Shown here in pieces: positions 57,609 to 64,000 of a DNA stretch of 64,000 nt. Position numbers and translations under genes: made by a program. Within the stretch, counting starts at the first letter, position 1; every line of letters begins with the position of its first letter. Location of the stretch: NCBI GenBank assembly GCA_014058105.1, contig JACGCM010000779.1, forward strand, positions 2,542,001 to 2,606,000, read 5' to 3'. The notes beneath the pieces are model-generated. The model was not told the origin of the DNA, did no database searches, and worked only from the letters and a program-made list of their open reading frames with translations. The DNA is from Kingdonia uniflora. Taxonomy: Eukaryota > Streptophyta > Magnoliopsida > Ranunculales > Circaeasteraceae.

Positions 57609-58250
57609 TTATAACTCTCCCATATCGGTTTGTTGCTTAGGAGACATTGCCAAAGTAGACAATACTGTAGTCGATTGACCCTCTTGAACTGGTCGCACCA
57701 ACAACAAAACAAATTTTCTACTCGCATTAACCAACCTCTTCGCCTGAGTCACCGTTACCAAATTACTGGTAGTGATATGTTCCTTGTACGTATTAATATG
57801 AAACTCAGTCTCATCCTTCACCAAACGATACTTGTAAGCACGATGGTAAAGGATTGCATCTCGGTCCCAAAGATAAGGGCTACCCAAGATGACTTGACAC
57901 ACGTCCAACGGAACTACCTCACATTTCACTTCATCAATTAACTTCTCAATAATCGCAAACTTGAATGTATACTGCTTAGTGATCTTCAACTTTGCATCTT
58001 TCTGAATCCAACTCAAACCATACGGCTTAGGATGAGCCACAGTAGCCAAACCCATCTTCTTCACCACCGCCTCAGAAATTAAATTTTTCTGACTACCCGG
58101 ATCAATGATGGCCTTGACTAAGCTTTGCTTAACCTGAATGCTGACAAATAAAAGCTCTTCCCGACTCGCCTCGTCGATAGCTAGAGGTTGCTTAAAGATT
58201 AGAGTACGCTTAGGATTTGGCTTATCTAAATTTGGAAGATTCACAATCAC
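57609..58250 (-). pseudogene. E4 protease and linker
   Basis: A 213-residue open frame: the protease strand VKAIIDPGSQKNLISEAVVK has D-P-G-S at the active site (canonical D-T/S-G), then IILGSP-like VCQVILGSPYLWDRDAIL typical of the retropepsin C-terminal part. It is in frame with the knuckle region (58317-58526) after one stop. Confidence 0.8.
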
Positions 58251-58316
58251 TGCGGCTAGTGCACGTTTCTCTTTCTTGCCCTTCTCCTCCTTCTGCTGAA
58301 GCTCTGGGTAAAGTTT

Positions 58317-59372
58317 TTAACATTTATCAGAATTGTGCCCATTAGCCTTGTAATGACTACAGATAGTCCCCTTGAACGAAGACCTCTCTCCTTTAGACTC
58401 CCCTTTCTGATCAAATTTCCAATTAGCCTTGCACCTCGACTTGTTCTTATCGCCTTTCTTGTCGCTCTTCAAGTACTTGCCTTCAATGGAAATTGCTTTA
58501 ACGATAGCGTCCTCGATATTCTCCACTTTGAAAAGTTTTAATTCTCTTCAAATGGACTCCGATAAACCCCCCTGTATACTTCATAAATATGTCGTACTCA
58601 TCCACGTCAATATCCAAAACCAACGCTTGGTTATGAAATTCCGTAGTGAATTATTGTACGGATTGCCCAAACCTTTGGCGCAAATTATGTTATTTGTACC
58701 ATCGCTCATATTCATACCCAATCGGATATAATTGCTTCCTCACCAAGACCTTGAATTCCTTCCAACTTAGACTTCCGACATCATGTCGTTTCCTGTAGGA
58801 TTTCCACTACGAAAGTGAGTAACTTGTAAATTTCAAAGTAGATAAGCAAATCTTCTAAGCGTTGGAATATTCATCCATGAAAAAATAGGTCTCCAACCTA
58901 TCTAACTAATTATCTAATTTCTTGGCATCGACGGAACCATCAAAACCGGAATCTCAATCTTAAAGCCAATACGAAGATTACGCATAGGATTCGTTGACTT
59001 ACCAAAACCTGGGCGCTCCTTGACAGAATCGGCATAACTAGAATCACTATCTTTTTCCTTATTAACCTCGTCTCCATCCACCTCCAAAACCCCTTTCTTC
59101 TTCGATCGGCGTCGCCGTTAAGAGCGGCCTTGCCGATTTGCCAAAATGGAACCCAACGCGAGGTTTGTGAGACGCAATTATTTGGCTAACTCACCTACAG
59201 TAGAAGTTAGGGAAGAAACAGTCATTTCCAAAGTCGTGAGTCGATCGTTGGAATCGCCCATCTCCAAGTCGTCCTTCTTCTTCGAAGTAGGTTTGCGATG
59301 GATCTTCAACGGACTTACTAGCTTCCCCTTCGTTTGCTTAAGATGGTCACGTATAAAGACCATAAACCACAA
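58317..59372 (-). pseudogene. E4 gag
   Basis: The N-terminal part (59372-59178) is a Lys-rich start plus a coiled-coil (DSNDRLTTLEMTVSSLTSTV). The capsid region (58530-59170) is broken by many stops. The knuckle region (58526-58317) ends in CSHYKANGHNSDKC, a CX2CX4HX4C knuckle whose second Cys is Tyr, consistent with a single-base change. Confidence 0.75.
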
Positions 59373-59398
59373 TCAATCCCTCGAGAATCGAAACTGGA

Positions 59399-59410
59399 GC
59401 TCTGACACCA
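59399..59410 (-). other. E4 primer-binding site
   Basis: The minus strand reads TGGTGTCAGAGC, one base from the usual TGGTATCAGAGC that pairs with initiator methionine tRNA. It lies two bases after the LTR end. Confidence 0.85.
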
Positions 59411-59412
59411 CA

Positions 59413-59876
59413 TAATCCATAATCCGATTGAGAAGCTTTAGTTAGTATAAAGAACGAAGAATACTAATTAGATTTGGAAAAATAGATATTCGATTATTTA
59501 AACTTGAAGTAATTACAATGAAAACTCTCAGACCCTAGGCTTCTCTCAGAACTCTCTTCAGATCTAACATAACCTAGAAAATAACCTAAGTTCCCTTTAT
59601 ATTCTAGAGAACTCGAAATTACAAAATAGAACGCATCTCGAGGCTAAACAATGCCTGAGAATCTAAACACCGCCAGAGTCGTTCGAATGACTTTACGACT
59701 AATTGGTTTAAACCTTAGAAAAGTTGCCTGATCGTTCGAACAAAACCCAACTCGTTCGAACAAAATATGGCTCTGGGCCAAAATTCCAGAGGACATGACA
59801 ACTAGTTCGAACGACACTCAACTTCGTTCGAACGAGCTTGACAAATCTTCAAATAACTCTAGATCTTCCTGGATCA
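59413..59876 (-). repeat. E4 5' LTR (464 bp)
   Basis: It begins TAATCCATAATCCG and ends CTGGATCA. TTCGAA palindromes are scattered through its right half (59690-59845). It pairs with 54217-54773. Confidence 0.93.
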
Positions 59877-59881
59877 TTAAA
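59877..59881. other. right target-site duplication of E4 (TTAAA)
   Basis: It matches 54212-54216 exactly. Confidence 0.85.
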
Positions 59882-59885
59882 TGAT

Positions 59886-60192
59886 ATTTATCTCACCACT
59901 CACCAAGTTGGTAACGTGTATGGCTCTTTTGTAATTGTTGCACCTTCTTCTCCTGCCACAAAATTTGAAACATAAAAGTCTTTAGCTATAATTGCTCCCT
60001 GTACTTGTTGTTTTGAATCTTTTGATGAGTTAGGCCGTTACAAAACAATTAACACTCCAACATAAATGCAATTTAAATTGAGCTAATGGCTGCAACTAAA
60101 AATGTATTTATACATACCTTAGACTTGAGTTCAAATACTTTGTTATGTGGTTCAGCAACACAATGCTCTTGAATTCTTTCTCGACCTTCTGT
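59886..60192 (-). pseudogene. unidentified exon pair on minus strand
   Basis: Exon-like stretches with canonical splice signals: about 60191-60120 (preceded by GTTTTACAG, followed by AAG|GTATGT), reading GRERIQEHCVAEPHNKVFEL then KSK, and about 59958-59886 (preceded by TTGTGGCAG), reading EKKVQQLQKSHTRYQLGEW then a stop. They lie next to the E4 insertion, so a gene or transposon may have been interrupted. I do not recognise the protein. Text left of E4 (54000-54200, minus) may be its continuation (VLKSKTEVLVAKPKEKV). Confidence 0.35.
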
Positions 60193-60642
60193 AAAACAAG
60201 AACACAGGCACTATACCTCAAATGCAAGAGAAAGTAAATAAATTAAAGCAAAGTGACTAACTATAAAACAAAATAAACAGCGAAAACCTTTTTCTATATA
60301 CCATTTAAAACTAGCAACTGTGTCATTTTTGATAACGGTCAAAATCTGGTCTTGTAGACAATGTTGAAATCGAGTGTCGTTCACTTCTGAATGGGACTAG
60401 AAATTAGTTTGGTTTTGTATTTTCGTAATCTAAGGTTGTACAACCGCAAAAATCAATGATCGTGTTTATCAAGAAAAAAAATCTAGGGGTTTCGGAATTT
60501 ACCACTATCGGCACATAATATTAACATAATTTTGCATTATTTTTCCTAAAAGATTTAAAAGAAATAGAGAACTCATATCAATGTAACCCATGCATAAAAA
60601 ATAATAAGCAAATTATATTGTATTAACTATGTACATACCAAA
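60193..60642. other. no gene seen
   Basis: AT-rich sequence without open frames. No primer-binding site was found immediately left of the LTR at 60643. Confidence 0.5.
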
Positions 60643-61448
60643 AATACATCTCATGAAAGTTTATATTAACTATGAAATGTTAATTGGTAACATGTTTTGG
60701 AAAAATGCAATATTAATACCATTTGGGTAAAAATAATAATTATGACATTTGAGAATTACAAAACTCAACCTATATCTCTATTTAAAGAGATCATAAGATG
60801 ATAATGAATTGCTCATATCATAGTGATGATTTACATTTGCTCATATATGGTAGGAGAAAATAATACATAATATGTGACATTATATGCTAATGGTGGCTTC
60901 ATCCTCACCCCTAGAATTAGCCAGCCATTATAACAGCTTTGAAATCTAAATAATATAATGAAAATGAGAGAAACATAGGCTAAGAACAAAATAAATGAAT
61001 TTTATTATGAGAAACACAACTTACAAAATATACCAAGTGCTCAAACTTCTCCAACAATGTTTTCTTCTTGCACCCTACTTCAATTCTCTCAAGATTGGAT
61101 TTTTTTTTATGAGCTTACCACCTCTCATTTTTTAAATAAAAGAGAGGTTTCTTACATTTAAATATGAGATTGTAGCATATGCCATGAATGTACATAAAAG
61201 TGTAACCTCGAAGAGTTATCCCCTAAAATGTAACTTCCCCATGTGGGACTCATGTGTTTGGCAACATTGCATCATTCTCCAACAATTCATCTTTTGAGCT
61301 ATAAATTCCGGTATTTGCATATATTTGGTAAATGAGTTTTATGTGACCTAAAATACAAAAAATGGTTTTATAAGTCATGTTTAATAATAAAATTAAGGAT
61401 AATAAACATTAAGTCATATAGACAAATGGTCATTTTACATGCCCATCA
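60643..61448 (-). repeat. Athila-type LTR, uninterrupted second copy
   Basis: Same text and order as 17901-18516 plus 30133-30333, about 806 bp, with no insertion. It ends GCCCATCA, then ACAAC. It is either the 5' LTR of E5 or an independent solo copy; no primer site was seen on its left, and its left end could extend beyond 60643, because the other copy is cut there by the copia element. Confidence 0.8.
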
Positions 61449-61532
61449 ACAACCATTTTGCATCAACTCTGATGGTAGAAGTATGTTTTTTTTATCCTTT
61501 TTCAAACTTAGTTGGAGATCATATATAGCAAG

Positions 61533-61638
61533 CATGAGATTGTGTCCTGTGGAAATCTCAATTCTAATTCTTATTCCAGTTCTAACATGAGATTATGTCC
61601 TGTGGAAATCCCAATTCTAATTTTTATTCTAGTTCAAA
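61533..61638. repeat. two 53-bp tandem units
   Basis: CATGAGATTGTGTCCTGTGG starts at 61533 and CATGAGATTATGTCCTGTGG at 61586. The following text (AAATC(T/C)CAATTCTAATT, TTATTC(C/T)AGTTC) repeats with few changes. Confidence 0.9.
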
Positions 61639-61749
61639 TTATTAGAACTGGAGAGAGGAGAGCTCAACACGTGGACAAATATTTGGGTGACGCGGAGTAG
61701 TACGTGGGCTTACGTGGGCTGTTGGGCTCGACATGTGAAAGAAATGCCC

Positions 61750-61879
61750 GCTCTGATACCATATTAGAAGTGGAGATTTTATCTCAAAACCAATTGACTA
61801 TGAGAGAAGTAGCCCCAAGATCTTATATTTTGAGGTGCAAGGCTCTATTTTTCCAATGTGGGGACTATATATCTCAACA
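61750..61879 (-). mobile_element. short LTR with initiator-tRNA primer site, retroelement remnant
   Basis: On the minus strand a short LTR (61879-61763, TGTTGAGATATATAG... to ...CTTCTAATA) is followed by TGGTATCAGAGC (61761-61750), a perfect initiator methionine tRNA site. To the left, the leader text (GGGCATTTCTTTCACATGTC on the minus strand) belongs to a copia or TRIM-type element; its body is missing. Confidence 0.65.
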
Positions 61880-62300
61880 CTAATATTCTGTTTCGATCTA
61901 AAAGCAAATTATGTACACATCGATATGTGTTTAAACATCCAACAGTGACTAATTTTAGAATGTATTTGTTTGCACTCTCGAATACACTGTAAGTCCTAAT
62001 ATTTTTTGGAGGAAAATGAGTTGAATTTATTCTCATGAAAAACACGCCTATAATTCGATACTTAAACCCCAAAATAAAAAATCTATGGTAATAGGAGTTT
62101 TCCAGGAAAAACATACCTATAATTCGATATTTAAACCCCACAATAAAGTCGAAGATATTATAGGTATCGCATGAAAAACATGCCAAGATATCTTCTTTTC
62201 TGCGGTTCAGAATTTACGTAAATTTGCTACTCCCGAGTATCGGATGCACAATATAACTTGACCTTGGTTTTGGAAAAAACGGTACTGGCCCAGACGCCCG
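61880..62300. other. intergenic, includes a local near-duplicate
   Basis: ATGAAAAACACGCCTATAAT (62036) and GGAAAAACATACCTATAATT (62104) begin two near copies of an about 68-bp stretch containing TCGATA(C/T)TTAAACCCCA and AATAAA. No gene. Confidence 0.5.
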
Positions 62301-62310
62301 GTACTGTAAG

Positions 62311-62320
62311 TTATATATAG
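62311..62320 (+). promoter_or_regulatory. TATA box of the purine permease-like gene
   Basis: TTATATATAG lies about 40-48 bases before the ATG at 62359. Spacing and orientation fit a plant core promoter with a very short leader. Confidence 0.55.
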
Positions 62321-63114
62321 AGTTGAGGTCTGAAAAAGAATCATAAACTGAAGCAAGTATGGATAAGGAGAGCCAAGTGAATGTGCAACATGACCTACTC
62401 GACAGAGAAACAAAGAGAAAAAATAATCTGCAGGGATCATTCCTGTTTTTCAATTGTGCATTATTGGGCGTTGGAAGCATCGTGGCACCGCTACTTGTAC
62501 GCCTCTATTTTGTTCGAGGGGGTGCAAGGATTTGGTTGTCGAGTTGGTTGCAGACCGCCGGGTTCCGATATTGTTTCTCTCTATTCTACTCTCTTACTTC
62601 TATCGACGTAAAAATAGTCCAGAAGGGTAAGGTCAAACCTTACTTTTTTACAAGGCGTCTCTTCATAACAAGCGCAATTATTGGAGTTCTCGGAGAGGTC
62701 GCCAGCTATTTATATGCTTCTGGTGCTGGCAAAGTGCCAGTTTCGACATCTACTCTATTACTTTCTACTCAGTTGGCTTTCGTAGCAGATTTCACTTTTA
62801 TCATCGTTAAGCAAAAGGTTACATCTTACTCATTAAACTCCGTTGTTTTGTTGACTGTGGCTTCTTTGATTCTGGGTCTTCATGCTAATGGTGATCGACC
62901 CAATCACGAGTCCGACAAGATGTACTATGCTGGATTTTCTATGACTTTGGGAGCCGCTGCACTCGTTGGGTTCAATTTCCCGTTGATCGAGCTTATGTAC
63001 ATGAAAGCAAAGCAAAAGGTAACTTATTATTTAGTGATGGAGATGCAGCTTGTGATATGTATATTTGCTACTGCTTTCAGCACTGTGGGGATGCTTGTGA
63101 ACAAGGACTTCCAA

Positions 63115-63117
63115 GTA

Positions 63118-63152
<35 letters not shown>

Positions 63153-63891
63153 TTTCATGTTCTTCAGCTCCTTGTTTTAATTTGATGGCTTTGCATCCCG
63201 AAACTACATTTTACATGTTTCATAAAAATAAACAAATCCCAAACCTTTCCATATTACAAGTTCCCATTATATCTACTGTAATCTGCAATCTGCAATCATT
63301 TATGCTACTCTATTGTAACAATGTCTCTCTTAAAAAATTCCACAAATTTCTATCCATAGGTTCATCTGGATGAAATGAGACTAATCTTTCAAAGAGGGTT
63401 AGTGAAACTACGAATAAGAATGATGATCTCTCGTTGGATATCTCTTGTTATAAAAAGGAATCTGAACTTTACAACCCCGCTTAATTGTATTTTTTTTTTC
63501 CTTTTTCTTAAAATGATGACCTCTTGGTTTCCCGAGCCAGTAGCCCTACAAACTGAGAAAGCCCTGGTAGCACTTGATAATTTTGCACTTCTTATGAAGC
63601 CACTGAATCAATTATTGGAGTGGAAAACAAAATCTCCAGTTTTACTTTCTTAACCTATACCCCTAGAAAATATGATTTAACATTAAGTGATAGGCCATAT
63701 GGCAATAATTAATCTACCTTAAAGGAGAGGATTCAGACTTGAAATTGGAAAAAACAAACATGGGTTGATACGTTATTCCCTTGATGCGCAATGGATTTTT
63801 TTGTTCGACCAATGATGGGAAGAATTGACAAATTTGGACTGTCGTAAAAGCATGTTTCAAGATATTTACTTACAAGCTTGATTTGTTGTAG
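63115..63891 (+). other. intron of the purine permease-like gene
   Basis: About 777 bp, GT...TAG, AT-rich, no retained family motif. A (TC)14 microsatellite begins seven bases inside it. Confidence 0.75.
63121..63149. repeat. (TC)14 microsatellite
   Basis: An uninterrupted run of TC dinucleotides directly after the exon 1 donor region. Confidence 0.95.
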
Positions 63892-64000
63892 GCTATACCA
63901 AAAGAAGCAAGATAGTATGAGATTGGAAAAGCCAAGTATTATTTGGTTCTAGTGGTGACTGCAGTTCTTCAGTGTTCCAATTTAGGAGCAGCAGGAATCA

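Larger units (their letters stand above)
54217..59876 (-). mobile_element. E4: chromodomain-type Ty3/gypsy element
   Basis: Compact 5.66-kb element: LTRs 54217-54773 and 59413-59876, perfect TSD TTAAA, initiator-tRNA-type primer site (59399-59410). The gag, protease, RT, RNH and integrase order and a chromodomain-like C-terminus mark a chromovirus; the clade is not assigned. It has fewer stops than the Tat elements, consistent with a younger insertion, but it is still broken in several places. Confidence 0.93.
62359..64000 (+). pseudogene. purine permease-like (PUP) gene, probably a pseudogene, partial
   Basis: Plant purine permeases are membrane carriers of the drug/metabolite transporter superfamily that import purines or cytokinins. 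Exon 1 (62359-63114, 252 codons) shows the family blocks SWLQTAGF, VPVSTSTLLLSTQLAF, VKQKVTSYSLNSVVLLTVA, DRPNHES, GFSMTLGAAALVGFNFPLIE and ELMYMKAKQKVTYYLVMEMQ, with about seven hydrophobic segments. Donor CAA|GTATAA (63115) and acceptor TTGTTGTAG|GCTATA (63891) join phase 0. Exon 2 (63892 on) reads AIPKEAR, then TAG (63913-63915), then YEIGKAKYYLVLVV, so translation would stop. Between about 62566 and 62630 the frame is shifted: a one-base deletion (GGTTCCGATA) is compensated by a one-base insertion (AGAAGGGTAA), replacing about 20 family residues. The gene runs past the window end. Confidence 0.88.

Noticed and set aside
63375..63653. 92-residue frame in the purine permease intron as an extra exon
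   Set aside because: No purine permease motif, and the exon 1 donor joins phase 0 to the acceptor at 63891 with the expected next residues.
1..64000. tRNA, rRNA or other structured RNA genes
   Set aside because: No cloverleaf-like or rRNA-like sequence was recognised; TGGTATCAGAGC and TGGCGCC words are primer-binding sites, not tRNA genes.

Overview
The window is plant nuclear DNA, almost certainly from a flowering plant and probably a eudicot. It is AT-rich and intron-containing, and most of it is decayed, nested LTR retrotransposons. The evidence includes plant-type primer-binding sites, LTR pairs with target-site duplications (TSDs), and exon fragments of a purine permease, Bax inhibitor-1, coatomer beta-prime and an O-fucosyltransferase. 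No bacterial or organellar gene organisation was seen.

Layout, left to right. (1) 1-13265: Tat-lineage Ty3/gypsy element E1, minus strand. Its 5' LTR is at 12671-13265, its 3' LTR lies left of the window, and an intron-containing antisense gene is on the plus strand at about 704-6120. (2) 13375-14067: a remnant Tat-type LTR. (3) 14080-17900: a 5'-truncated Ty1/copia element on the plus strand. (4) 17901-18516 plus 30133-30333: one LTR, probably the 3' LTR of an Athila-like element, split by Tat element E2 (18517-30132, minus). (5) 30587-43300: Tat element E3 (minus; 744-bp LTRs; TSD ATGTC/ATGTA), with a solo LTR (32902-33600; perfect ACAGG TSD) inside it. (6) About 43306-52844: decayed Athila-like gag-pol (minus). 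Its gag is cut by a 2.8-kb hAT-like transposon (49178-51968) carrying exons of three unrelated host genes, and by a CATATG-rich minisatellite. (7) 54217-59876: chromodomain-type Ty3/gypsy element E4 (minus; TSD TTAAA). (8) 60643-61448: a second, uninterrupted copy of the LTR in item 4. (9) 61750-61879: a short LTR remnant with an initiator-tRNA-type primer site. (10) 62311 to the end: a purine permease-like gene with a TATA box, two compensating frameshifts and an in-frame stop at the start of exon 2.

The nesting gives a relative order: an Athila-like element is the matrix, the copia element, E2 and E3 entered its 3' end, a hAT entered its gag, and a further Tat element entered E3 and collapsed to a solo LTR. 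E4 lies between the gag start and the outer LTR copy. No autonomous element is intact.

The most notable signals are the three-gene transduplication in the hAT-like element, and the spliced antisense gene (gypsy-type 'Transposase_28'-like N-terminal half, coiled-coil C-terminal half, short phase-0 introns, upstream TATA motifs) shared by three diverged Tat elements. All calls come from reading the sequence; no database search was run.
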